From positions 15,586-30,689 of the forward strand of contig HF997996.1 in assembly GCA_000433015.1 (NCBI GenBank): DNA of 15,104 nt, in the 5' to 3' direction. This DNA comes from Firmicutes bacterium CAG:631. Lineage in GTDB: Bacteria > Bacillota_I > Bacilli_A > RFN20 > CAG-631. Made by a program: the position numbers and the translations under genes. Position 1 is the first letter of the stretch. Each line of letters opens with the position of its first letter. Shown here piece after piece: positions 1 through 8,109 of this stretch. The notes under the pieces are model-generated. The model searched no databases. It saw only the letters and a program-made list of their open reading frames with translations, and had not been told where the DNA came from.

Positions 1-295
1 AAAGTCCAGCCATAGTATAAGTAAGTGTATACCCAGGGAAAAAAGCTCCGATTGGAAAAAGTAAAGCTCCAACAATATCACTAACAACACCGACTGCCAT
101 TCCATAAATAGGACCGATGACAATACTGGCTATAATTAAAACGATGGTTGAAATTGTGATTCGAATGAATGTTGGAGAACCAAATGCAGCAATATTAATT
201 GCAATAAAACGATTAATCACAACATATAAAACCACAAACATAGCACTTAAACTTATATTTTTGATAATTCGATCCACTTTGTAATTTGAATGCAT
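1..295 (-). CDS. folT: FolT-like ECF transporter substrate-binding (S) component, 5' part only
   Basis: This is the N-terminal 98 residues of a membrane protein that runs off the left edge. It would be the substrate-specificity subunit that works with the shared ECF ATPases and EcfT to import a vitamin. The translation has a short basic N-terminus (MHSNYKVDRIIKN) and then hydrophobic segments at about 16-36, 43-62 and 64-80. The stretch FPIGAFFPGYTLTYTMAG near residues 80-97 resembles the conserved loop and helix of the folate-type S components. The ATG at 293-295 is preceded by AAGGGG at a good distance. It lies 66 bp downstream of the ABC exporter gene with its own promoter in the gap, so it is probably transcribed separately. 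The ECF S-component assignment is fairly firm. Folate as the substrate rests on the motif alone, and a riboflavin, queuosine or other S component is possible. Confidence 0.68.
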   Translation of the reverse strand, partial: MHSNYKVDRIIKNISLSAMFVVLYVVINRFIAINIAAFGSPTFIRITISTIVLIIASIVIGPIYGMAVGVVSDIVGALLFPIGAFFPGYTLTYTMAGL

Positions 296-322
296 TTTAG
301 TACCCCTTTTTTGTTTGACTTT

Positions 323-351
323 ATTATAAAACAAATTGACTAGAGTTTAAA
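323..351 (-). promoter_or_regulatory. Sigma-A type promoter for the folT-like gene
   Basis: On the minus strand there is a perfect -10 TATAAT (323-328) and a -35-like TTTAAA (346-351), separated by exactly 17 bp. It sits in the short gap between the ABC exporter stop and the start at 295. Predicted transcription starts about 20 bp before the start codon. No riboswitch fits in the remaining leader. Confidence 0.6.
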
Positions 352-361
352 GCAAAAAGTA

Positions 362-2083
362 TTATTCATCCATAGATGCATGATACATTTGTGCATAAAC
401 ACCTTTTTTAGCTAATAAACTTTCATGCGTTCCAGCTTCTAATATTCCATTTTTACCTAAAACAATTATACGATTACAATTTTTAATCGTTGATAATCGA
501 TGAGCAATAATGATTGCCGTTTTACCTTTTGATAAATCTTTAAATGCTTCTTGAATCATTTTTTCAGTCACATTGTCTAAAGAAGAAGTTGCTTCATCTA
601 AAATAATAATTGCAGGTTGTTTTAAAAATAATCGTGCAATAGAAATCCGTTGCTTTTGTCCTCCAGATAATCGAACGCCTCTTTCTCCTGTCAATGTATC
701 ATATTGATCAGGTAAGCTCATGATAAAATCATGAATATTTGCTTTTTTTGCGGCTTCAATCACTTCTTCATCACTCGCATCGGGACGTCCATACAAAATA
801 TTTTCTTTCATTGTCCCCCAAAAAATAAAAACATCTTGTTGAACATGACCAATAGCATTTCTTAAATCATATAATTCATAATCACGAATATCGTGATCAT
901 CAATATTTATCTCTCCACTCATCACATCATAGAACCGCGGAATTAGTTTTGAAATCGTTGTTTTTCCAACCCCTGTTTCTCCTACTAAAGCAATTTTTTC
1001 CCCGGGTTGAATCGTTAAAGAAAAATGATGTAAAATATCTTCTTGATCTTCACCATAATGAAAAGATACATCTTTAAATTCAATTTTTCCCTTAAAAATA
1101 TGATTTTTGATACTATCTTTTTTTGATACAATAGTCGGTTGAAGCATCATAATGCTATAAAATCGTTCAAACCCAGACCAACCTTGTTGTAGCATTTCCA
1201 TGGTGCTACTTAATTTTGTAATTGGAGAAATTAAAAAATTAATATATAAAAAGAACGCAACTAAATCTTGCAAATAAAAATGAGTTTGTTCACTATGAAT
1301 CACCATGATAGACCCAACAATCAATAAAACTAGATTTGTAATATTAGTTAATAAATTGACCGTTGAACCAAACAATCCTAGTTCTTTAAAAGATTTTTTT
1401 CGAGAATTTTGATATTGCATATTAATAGAATCGAAATTTTTAATTTCGTATTCTTCATTATTATAAGCTTTTGTTAAAGAAATACCACTTAAACTACTAC
1501 CAATGCGAGAAGCCAATTCTCCTTGCTCTTTTCGTACCAAACGAAAACTGGCCATTAATTTTTTCCTTCTTAATATTGTAAAAAAGATTAAAACAATAAT
1601 GGAAACAAAAACAATTGCCGTTAAAATGGGATTAATAAACATTAAAATAATAAAACTGCCAACAATCATAATGATAGAAACGAATAAATCTTCTGGAACA
1701 TGGTGAGACATTTCTGATAAGTCATGCAAATGTGTCGTTAGATTGGTCAATAATTCTCCTGATTTTTTAGTTTCAAAATATTGATAATCCAAAGTTTCAA
1801 ATTTTTTAAACAAATCTTTGCGCATATCCGTTTCTATTTTTATTCCTAAGTAATGTCCATAATAACCAATAATAAAAGATAAGCCAAAACGTAATAAATA
1901 AAAAACAAGTAGAATGGCTCCAATCCATAAAATAACTTTCGTTGAAGTAATTTCCCCTTGTAAAACTTTTCTCGTTACCAAAGGAAAAATCAAATCGATT
2001 CCTGCCATTAAAAAAACACAAAAAATATCTAAGGCAAATAATTTTTTATGATCTTTATAATAAGAGCAAAAATATTTAAACAT
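362..2083 (-). CDS. ABC half-exporter: fused membrane and ATPase domains
   Basis: This 573-residue protein has one six-helix exporter membrane domain (about residues 1-310) fused to one nucleotide-binding domain (about 330-573), so it must work as a homo- or heterodimer in the cytoplasmic membrane. ATPase motifs are complete: Walker A GETGVGKT (K374), Q-loop VQQD, signature LSGGQ (472-476), Walker B with D496/E497, D-loop SSLD and switch histidine H528. It belongs to the MsbA/lipid-drug exporter type, and the substrate cannot be told from sequence. I chose the ATG at 2081-2083 because GGGGTGGG stands just upstream; a GTG three codons earlier (2090-2092) lies inside that ribosome binding site. 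The start codon is only about 18 bp past a terminator at the end of mscL, and I see no separate promoter, so expression may depend on readthrough. There is no partner ABC gene next to it. Confidence 0.93.
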   Translation of the reverse strand: MFKYFCSYYKDHKKLFALDIFCVFLMAGIDLIFPLVTRKVLQGEITSTKVILWIGAILLVFYLLRFGLSFIIGYYGHYLGIKIETDMRKDLFKKFETLDYQYFETKKSGELLTNLTTHLHDLSEMSHHVPEDLFVSIIMIVGSFIILMFINPILTAIVFVSIIVLIFFTILRRKKLMASFRLVRKEQGELASRIGSSLSGISLTKAYNNEEYEIKNFDSINMQYQNSRKKSFKELGLFGSTVNLLTNITNLVLLIVGSIMVIHSEQTHFYLQDLVAFFLYINFLISPITKLSSTMEMLQQGWSGFERFYSIMMLQPTIVSKKDSIKNHIFKGKIEFKDVSFHYGEDQEDILHHFSLTIQPGEKIALVGETGVGKTTISKLIPRFYDVMSGEINIDDHDIRDYELYDLRNAIGHVQQDVFIFWGTMKENILYGRPDASDEEVIEAAKKANIHDFIMSLPDQYDTLTGERGVRLSGGQKQRISIARLFLKQPAIIILDEATSSLDNVTEKMIQEAFKDLSKGKTAIIIAHRLSTIKNCNRIIVLGKNGILEAGTHESLLAKKGVYAQMYHASMDE

Positions 2084-2087
2084 CTTT

Positions 2088-2095
2088 CCCACCCC
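2088..2095 (-). promoter_or_regulatory. Ribosome binding site that decides the ABC exporter start
   Basis: GGGGTGGG on the minus strand ends 4 bases before ATG 2081-2083. It covers the alternative GTG codon at 2090-2092, which is therefore an unlikely start. Confidence 0.55.
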
Positions 2096-2100
2096 ATCGC

Positions 2101-2133
2101 AAAAAGAATCTAGTTATTGACTAGAATCTTTTT
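2101..2133 (-). terminator. Rho-independent terminator overlapping the mscL stop codon
   Basis: Two 14-base arms (2101-2114 and 2120-2133) pair with a single mismatch around a 5-base loop, and the minus-strand product ends in TTTTT. The stem includes the last codons and the TAA of mscL. The mirror arm begins with AAAAA, so it could also work on the other strand. The ABC exporter start lies 18 bp beyond it. Confidence 0.75.
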
Positions 2134-2626
2134 CATTTTTTAACAAATCACGAATTTCAGTTAATAGATCAAGTTCTGTAACCACTGGTGCGGCTGGAGG
2201 AACAGGTTCTTTTTCTTCTTCTTTTTTTCTTCTAGCTTCAGCTCTTTTACGAACCGAATTAATCACTTTTACAATGATAAATAAAATAATTGCAATGAGT
2301 AAAAAATCAATGACTGCTTGCAAAAATTTGCCATAATAAATGGAACTAGAATACAAATCTTGCCCAAATTCATCTTTAGCAATCGTAATGCCATCTGCTT
2401 CATAAACTGGTTCACCAGCTTGAATTCTTAATGCTTTAAAATCGGCTTGTCCGCCTAGGATAACGCCAATTAAAGGCATTAAAATGGAATTCGTTAACGC
2501 GGTCACAATACTGGTAAATGCACTACCGATAATAACCCCAACGGCCATATCGACTACATTCCCTCTTGTAATAAATTGCTTAAATTCTTGGATGACACCT
2601 TTTTGTTTCTTTTTATCTTTTTTCAT
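2114..2626 (-). CDS. mscL: Large-conductance mechanosensitive channel MscL
   Basis: This 170-residue membrane channel opens under membrane tension to release solutes during osmotic downshock; family members are homopentamers. The N-terminal amphipathic helix and the first transmembrane helix carry the family core FITRGNVVDMAVGVIIG (residues 18-34), followed by NSILMPLIG at 46-54. The second transmembrane helix is about 101-122. The C-terminus is a charged linker and then the cytoplasmic bundle helix ELDLLTEIRDLL (about 151-162). It is longer than the common 120-150 residues, mainly because of an extended outer loop (about 60-99) and a Glu/Pro-rich linker (about 126-150). The start is well supported by GAGGTG 6 bases upstream. 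A TATAAT lies just ahead of it and a terminator overlaps its stop, so it is probably its own unit, possibly with some readthrough from addA. Confidence 0.96.
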   Translation of the reverse strand: MKKDKKKQKGVIQEFKQFITRGNVVDMAVGVIIGSAFTSIVTALTNSILMPLIGVILGGQADFKALRIQAGEPVYEADGITIAKDEFGQDLYSSSIYYGKFLQAVIDFLLIAIILFIIVKVINSVRKRAEARRKKEEEKEPVPPAAPVVTELDLLTEIRDLLKNEKDSSQ

Positions 2627-2649
2627 CGTTTACACCTCACACCTTGAAT

Positions 2650-2678
2650 ATTATAATCTATTTTTTTTAAAATAAATA
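2650..2678 (-). promoter_or_regulatory. mscL: Possible mscL promoter
   Basis: A perfect TATAAT lies at 2650-2655 on the minus strand, 24 bases before the mscL start. At 17 bp spacing the -35 would be TATTTA (2673-2678), which is a poor match. The call rests mainly on the -10 and the position. Confidence 0.4.
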
Positions 2679-2681
2679 GCG

Positions 2682-5600
2682 TTAATCCGCGATTTTTGTC
2701 AACTGTCCATCTAAAATAGAATATAAATAAGTAAATACGGGCTTTTTCAATAAATAAAAAACATAGTTTGCATAAATTTTTAATTGTTGTTGATAAGCCT
2801 CATCATCAATATTTTTTAATTTATAGTCAATTATATCAACATGATCTGCATATTCTAAAATTAAATCAATAACACCTGAATAGGACTTTTGCTCTTGAAG
2901 AAAGATAAATGGCAATTCTTTATAAATCTTGGCTTGTTGAATGTTTTTTAATAAATCTTGATTTAAAAACTTTTGTACTAATGGGTGAACAGTTGCTTTT
3001 TCTTGTTTAAAATCAGTGAGTTCAAAAATTTCATGAATTTTTGTTCCTAAATCCATTTTTTCTTTTTCTTGTTTTGAAAGAAGATGTTGAACAACCTTAG
3101 ATGCTTTTTCTTTTTCTTCTAAAGGTGATTTTTGAATATCAATGTGATGATGATTCATACTAGATGTTTGCTCTTTATTGACTTTTTCAACCTCTTTGGC
3201 ATTTAAATAACGATAATGAATGTCTAGTGTGTTTAAATCCATTTCTTTTTGATATTCAAAATCACTTGCAATGTAATCTATAAGATCTTTAAATGTTTTA
3301 CATTCTATTAAATTTTTAGCATGATTCGTTGTTTTTTTATTGATAATAATCATATTTTCACGACATCTTGTTAAAGCCACATAAAATAATCTAATTTTTT
3401 CAGACAAAGCTTGTAAATCATAATCTTGTTTTGCTAATACTTTTTTAATCGTATCGCCCACTCCATTTTGATAAAAAGGTGTAATAATGCCATATTTTTC
3501 ACTATAAGTTATTTTATTTGTTTTTTCCTCTTCATTTTGTTTTGAAAAATTTAAAATAAAATAACAAATTGGGAATTCTAATCCTTTTGATTTATGAATT
3601 GTCATAATTTTAACTTGATTTTTTAATGGTGCTGCTGAAGGAATTTCAATTTTTTTATTTTCTTGCATTAAGTTTTCGAAATAACTTCCCATTTCAAAAA
3701 TAGGTATATTTAAATCGGTTAAATTTTGAGCAATAGATAGCATTTGTTGTAAACGATGACTATTTGCCTCTATATCACCAATTAAAATTAAACGTTCATA
3801 TATTGAAAAAGTATCAATGATTTTTAAAACCATTTCTTTGTTCGATAAAAAAGTTGCATCTTCTGTTAATTGTTTTAATTTTAAATATAAATCGGAATGA
3901 AAATAAGTTTGATTTTTAATTTCAAAATAAAGTGTATCATCACTTTGATCCCATAAAAAACTACGTCCCAACCCATAATAGGCTTTTAAAAATGTTGTAT
4001 CTAATTGGTTAACTTTAATTTTTTGTAAAGCAACAAAAATATTGTATAGAGCATGGAATAAATCTCCCTCTAAAAGATTTTCATTTTTATAGATTACTGC
4101 AGGAATTTGATAATATTGTAATAGTTTTTGTATTTTTTCGCTAGATTTTGATTTTTCTAATAAAATAGCAAAATCTTGATAAGTACAAGGTCTAAATTCT
4201 TTTAAATCGGCATCATATACTGGCATTTTTTCTTTTATTTTATTTAAAATATCTTGCACGACATAAAAAAGTTCAATATCTTCATCTTTATATTGTTTTT
4301 GTTCATTGGTATAAGTGATATATTCAATGGGATGATCTTTTTGACATTCATTATACCGTAAAAATCCATATTTCATGGCGTGTCCTTGGCTATATTTTGC
4401 ACCACCAATCAAACCTGTCATTAAATGATTAAAAATTGTATTAATCAATTGGATTACACTTTCGCTGGAACGAAAATTACTCGTTAAATCAATTTTAGTC
4501 CCTCCAATATGATTTTGATAATCTGCATATTTTTGAATAAAAATATCTGGATTTGCATTTCTAAAGCGATAAATGGACTGTTTGACATCACCTACAACAT
4601 AAATATTATTTTGGGCAATTTGTTGAATAAAAAGTTCTTGCAAATCATTGGTATCTTGATATTCATCAATCAGAATTTCCACAAATTGATTTTTTAATGT
4701 TTCCCGCACAAAAAGGAAATTTTGAACCAAAGAAAGCGCCATTTTTGCAATATCGACAAATTCAAAAGCCTGATATTGTTTTTTATAAGCCATTAATAAA
4801 GAATCTAATTGAAGTAAAATTTGAACAATGACTTTTTCATAATCTTTTGCATCTTCTAATGCCAATATCAATTCATGATTAGAAGGATAAAAACAAAGTT
4901 CTTTCAACTTTTTAATTTGTTGATCCATTCGACGTTTTTGTTCTTTTAAATGTTCATCATCGGTTTGCATCCGAATGGTAGAAATGGTCGCTAAATTAGC
5001 ATAAATGTCATCATATTCTTTACTTGCAAACAATTGAAAATAGGCATTCAATTTATCCTCTTCTTTTTCTGATAAAGCAGGATAAATAGAATCTAATGAT
5101 AATTTGATTTGACCAATGATGTCTTTAAGAGAACCAAGAAATTCTTTTTGATATTGATAAAAAGATTCTTTAGATGCATATGTTTGCATATAGTTTTGTA
5201 AATATTGTTGTTTATCTGCTTTTTGATCTAATTTTTTATGAATATTTAAAATACAATTTAAAATTTCTTTATCATCTTTAACCGTAAAATGATTCATCAT
5301 TTTTAGAAAACTTTCATCTTGCTTTTCATAAAGATTTTCAAAAATAATATTTAAAAATTGCATGGCTTGCATATCAATCATGGAAGAGTCAACAATATGA
5401 ATATCTTGTGTTAAGTTTAATAAATAATGATATTTCTTTACTATAGATAAGGCGAAACTATCAAAAGTAGTAATGTAGGCTTGTTCTATTTCATGGACTC
5501 TATTTTTTAAATCGGGATCTTCTTTCATCTTTTGAAGCACACGATTTTTCATTTCAGCGGCTGCTGCATTAGTAAAAGTCAAGACTAGTAATTGTTGAGC

Positions 5601-5744
5601 ATGAATGCCTTTTTTTAATTTTTGAACAATTCTCGTAGTTAAAACAGCTGTTTTCCCACTTCCAGCTCCTGCACTAACCATGATATTTTGATTTTCTAAG
5701 GAAATGGCTAAGGCTTGTTCGTTTGTCCATTGAACTTTACTCAT
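2682..5744 (-). CDS. addA: AddA: helicase-nuclease subunit A of the AddAB recombination complex
   Basis: AddA with AddB unwinds and resects double-strand break ends before RecA loading and degrades linear foreign DNA. All UvrD-type helicase motifs are visible: Walker A SAGAGSGKT (K31), motif II IDEYQDTND (D360, E361), motif III VVGDVKQSIYRFR (383-395), motif IV LTSNFRSS, motif V MTIHKSKGLEF (714-724) and motif VI IRLFYVALTRCRE (784-796). The C-terminal RecB-like nuclease has GTKIHEIFE (H904), D960 in GVIDLI and D973-Y-K975. At 1020 residues it is shorter than the roughly 1200 usual in Bacillus, with shortened insert regions. An in-frame ATG 15 codons upstream (5789) exists, but the ATG at 5742-5744 has GAAGGTG ahead of it and gives the normal N-terminus. 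It overlaps the addB end by 8 bp, so the two are translationally coupled. Confidence 0.95.
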   Translation of the reverse strand: MSKVQWTNEQALAISLENQNIMVSAGAGSGKTAVLTTRIVQKLKKGIHAQQLLVLTFTNAAAAEMKNRVLQKMKEDPDLKNRVHEIEQAYITTFDSFALSIVKKYHYLLNLTQDIHIVDSSMIDMQAMQFLNIIFENLYEKQDESFLKMMNHFTVKDDKEILNCILNIHKKLDQKADKQQYLQNYMQTYASKESFYQYQKEFLGSLKDIIGQIKLSLDSIYPALSEKEEDKLNAYFQLFASKEYDDIYANLATISTIRMQTDDEHLKEQKRRMDQQIKKLKELCFYPSNHELILALEDAKDYEKVIVQILLQLDSLLMAYKKQYQAFEFVDIAKMALSLVQNFLFVRETLKNQFVEILIDEYQDTNDLQELFIQQIAQNNIYVVGDVKQSIYRFRNANPDIFIQKYADYQNHIGGTKIDLTSNFRSSESVIQLINTIFNHLMTGLIGGAKYSQGHAMKYGFLRYNECQKDHPIEYITYTNEQKQYKDEDIELFYVVQDILNKIKEKMPVYDADLKEFRPCTYQDFAILLEKSKSSEKIQKLLQYYQIPAVIYKNENLLEGDLFHALYNIFVALQKIKVNQLDTTFLKAYYGLGRSFLWDQSDDTLYFEIKNQTYFHSDLYLKLKQLTEDATFLSNKEMVLKIIDTFSIYERLILIGDIEANSHRLQQMLSIAQNLTDLNIPIFEMGSYFENLMQENKKIEIPSAAPLKNQVKIMTIHKSKGLEFPICYFILNFSKQNEEEKTNKITYSEKYGIITPFYQNGVGDTIKKVLAKQDYDLQALSEKIRLFYVALTRCRENMIIINKKTTNHAKNLIECKTFKDLIDYIASDFEYQKEMDLNTLDIHYRYLNAKEVEKVNKEQTSSMNHHHIDIQKSPLEEKEKASKVVQHLLSKQEKEKMDLGTKIHEIFELTDFKQEKATVHPLVQKFLNQDLLKNIQQAKIYKELPFIFLQEQKSYSGVIDLILEYADHVDIIDYKLKNIDDEAYQQQLKIYANYVFYLLKKPVFTYLYSILDGQLTKIAD

Positions 5745-8100
5745 CGTGTTCACCTTCTTTTTCTTTAATCCATAAATATAGATAATCATTTGCTTTTACA
5801 CGACAAATGTGTTGATACTCACAATATTTACAGCTTTCATTTTTATGATTAATAATTTTAGGTTGAATTTTAAAATCTCCCGATAAAATTGCAAAAGACG
5901 CTTCTTTGATTTTTTCTTCCACTAATTTTGAAATATCTTCCATTTCTTTTAATGTTAATACTTTGCTAGTTTGATAAAAAGACCCATCTTTTTTCGTTTT
6001 TAAACCTTTAATCCATTGTGATGAATTATATGTATCGTCTAGTAATGCAACTTTATCTTTTAAAGCGATAGTATATCCTTGAAGTTTAAGATTTGTCCGT
6101 TGATTTTCATTACTATCTTGAGGATATTTATTCAATTCAGGAATGATTTTTTGTAAGTAAAAACCAACCACTAAATCTTGTGATCGCTTTCTATTATGAT
6201 TTATTAAGTATAAATAAACAGGAAGCTGCATGGATAAACCAAATTGCAAATGTTTTAAAGAAAGTGTTGGATTTCCTGTTTTATAATCAATTAAAGCAAA
6301 ATAAGTAGCTTGATTATCTTCATAAATCATCATTTTATCGATAAATCCTTTAATAGGTAAAATCATAGGATTATCATAGGAAACCAACAATTTTTGCTCA
6401 CATAATGTTTTTTTGAAATGTGTATGGTTTTCCATTTCATGATTAAAAGAAATTAAAAATTGTAACTCTTTTTTTAATTTTGTAAGATAAAATTTTTCTT
6501 TTGACGATAAAATTCTTTGATTATCAAAATAATGATCATAATTTTTTTCCCAATCAAAACCAATTTCTTTTTCATTCGCCAAGATAAAATGAAATAACGT
6601 TCCTATTTCTTGATTAAAAGTGGATTGATTATCTTTAAACAAACAAATTTGTGAAAGATAATATTGATAAGGACATTGAAAAAAAGTATTCATTGTTGAA
6701 TAACTCAAAGTGATTTTTTCTTTTTGAATCGCATCAATGAAGGTTTGATGATTTTGAATACGAAATTGATTTTGATATTGACAATAATCAATTAGGTAGT
6801 TTTCCTCTAAAACTTTTATCATTGCATTTTGAGTATTTTTATCATAGGCATCTGCTAGTTTAATTTGATCATAACTTGCACTATAAGAATCATAAATACT
6901 TAAAGTCGGTCTTTTGACGATAAAATGCCATAAATCAATCAATATAGCTGGATAACAAACTTTGTTGTTTTCTTTTAAATGGTAAGACATAAAAAGATTT
7001 TTTGTTTCAGCAAAAAAACGTTTCAAATCTTCTAATTCTATTTGATTTTTTTCCTCGCTTGTAGTCAAATGTAATTCTTTTTTTTCAACATCACTAAAAA
7101 AATCTTCATCTTTAAATGATTGAGGAATTATTCCTTGATTTAGTCCCAACACAAAAACATAGCAATCATTCGATACTTTTTGATGATAACTGATTTTTTC
7201 TATCATTCCTGCTTGAAAAAGATTAATCGTATGCGTTTTAAAATAATATTCTAATACTAAAATAAAATCTTCATGCTTTAAATGAATCCATTGATTGCAA
7301 ATTGTCATCAATTGTTGGATTTTATCTTCATCAATCGTGTTTTCTAATTGTTTTTGATAACAATCCATGGCCTCTTTTACTGAAGAATGAAGTTTTAATA
7401 TTTCTAAAAATTGTTTATAAAAAGGAATCTCAATATATTTACTTGGTTTTGAAACAACCGGCAAACGAAAGAATTTAAATATTTTTTCAATTTGATAAGC
7501 TAAATTATCCTGTGCATAACACAATTTAATTTTAGATGGATTTATTCCTTTTTCAATTAATTGAGCGATAGAAACAGCAACATATTCCACTTCTTCTTCA
7601 ATAGAATCAAAGCAAAAAACTTCTTTTTCTTTTAAAGAAACTTTTGGGTCTTCTACTTTTAAACATTTTAATTGATACACCTGACAAAGTGTTTCAATTT
7701 CTTTAAAATATTTTTGATTTTGATAAACTACTACCGTTTTCCCTTTTAAAAATTGGAGATGACTTTTACCTGTAGCTAAAAGATCTGCATTTTTCTTTTT
7801 TAAATTTTGCAACTCTTGCAAACGAAAAGATACATATTCTTTATTTTCTTGGATATAACTTAAATGATTCAAATAAATCCAAGCATTCTCCATGCTTAAC
7901 TGATTTTTTTGAGCAAATTGCAAAATCAATTCTTCGGACAATGAGTAAGTTAAAAATTGTTTCAATTCTTCAAAAGTAAATATCTTAAATTGTGGCAAAA
8001 AAGCATGTTTAAAAAAGGATAAAACCAATTCTTCTTTTTGTTCTTTATCTACAATCACTAAATGTTGTTCATTGAATTTTTGCCAATCTTGAATGCGCAT
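5737..8100 (-). CDS. addB: AddB-like subunit: PD-(D/E)XK nuclease with iron-sulfur cluster motif
   Basis: This is the partner of AddA; in characterised complexes AddB cuts the 5' strand and carries the Chi-recognition region. The C-terminal half has the AddB nuclease core ALIDYKTGN with D605 and K607, and a four-cysteine iron-sulfur motif: C476 in FQCPYQYYL and C757, C760, C766 in the CxxCx5C cluster near the end. In AddB this cluster staples the nuclease domain together. At 787 residues it is far shorter than the roughly 1150 of Bacillus AddB, and the N-terminus has no Walker A motif, so the helicase-like part looks reduced and unable to bind ATP at that site. Identification rests on the nuclease, the cysteines and the adjacent overlapping addA. 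It starts 9 bp after the CotH gene with a modest AGGT site. Confidence 0.88.
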   Translation of the reverse strand: MRIQDWQKFNEQHLVIVDKEQKEELVLSFFKHAFLPQFKIFTFEELKQFLTYSLSEELILQFAQKNQLSMENAWIYLNHLSYIQENKEYVSFRLQELQNLKKKNADLLATGKSHLQFLKGKTVVVYQNQKYFKEIETLCQVYQLKCLKVEDPKVSLKEKEVFCFDSIEEEVEYVAVSIAQLIEKGINPSKIKLCYAQDNLAYQIEKIFKFFRLPVVSKPSKYIEIPFYKQFLEILKLHSSVKEAMDCYQKQLENTIDEDKIQQLMTICNQWIHLKHEDFILVLEYYFKTHTINLFQAGMIEKISYHQKVSNDCYVFVLGLNQGIIPQSFKDEDFFSDVEKKELHLTTSEEKNQIELEDLKRFFAETKNLFMSYHLKENNKVCYPAILIDLWHFIVKRPTLSIYDSYSASYDQIKLADAYDKNTQNAMIKVLEENYLIDYCQYQNQFRIQNHQTFIDAIQKEKITLSYSTMNTFFQCPYQYYLSQICLFKDNQSTFNQEIGTLFHFILANEKEIGFDWEKNYDHYFDNQRILSSKEKFYLTKLKKELQFLISFNHEMENHTHFKKTLCEQKLLVSYDNPMILPIKGFIDKMMIYEDNQATYFALIDYKTGNPTLSLKHLQFGLSMQLPVYLYLINHNRKRSQDLVVGFYLQKIIPELNKYPQDSNENQRTNLKLQGYTIALKDKVALLDDTYNSSQWIKGLKTKKDGSFYQTSKVLTLKEMEDISKLVEEKIKEASFAILSGDFKIQPKIINHKNESCKYCEYQHICRVKANDYLYLWIKEKEGEHDE
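5751..5757 (-). promoter_or_regulatory. addA: Ribosome binding site that decides the addA start
   Basis: GAAGGTG on the minus strand lies 6 bases before ATG 5742-5744, inside the last codons of addB. The earlier in-frame ATG at 5789 has no comparable site and is rejected. Confidence 0.6.
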
Positions 8101-8109
8101 AAATTCTAC

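Noticed and set aside
2658..2679. Near-perfect 22-base AT palindrome after addA, considered as a terminator
   Set aside because: It is made only of A/T-rich arms and is not followed by a T-run on the minus strand. It overlaps the likely mscL promoter instead.
5745..5789. A longer addA start at the ATG 5787-5789
   Set aside because: It would overlap addB by more than 50 bases, has no ribosome binding site, and adds a tail not seen in AddA.
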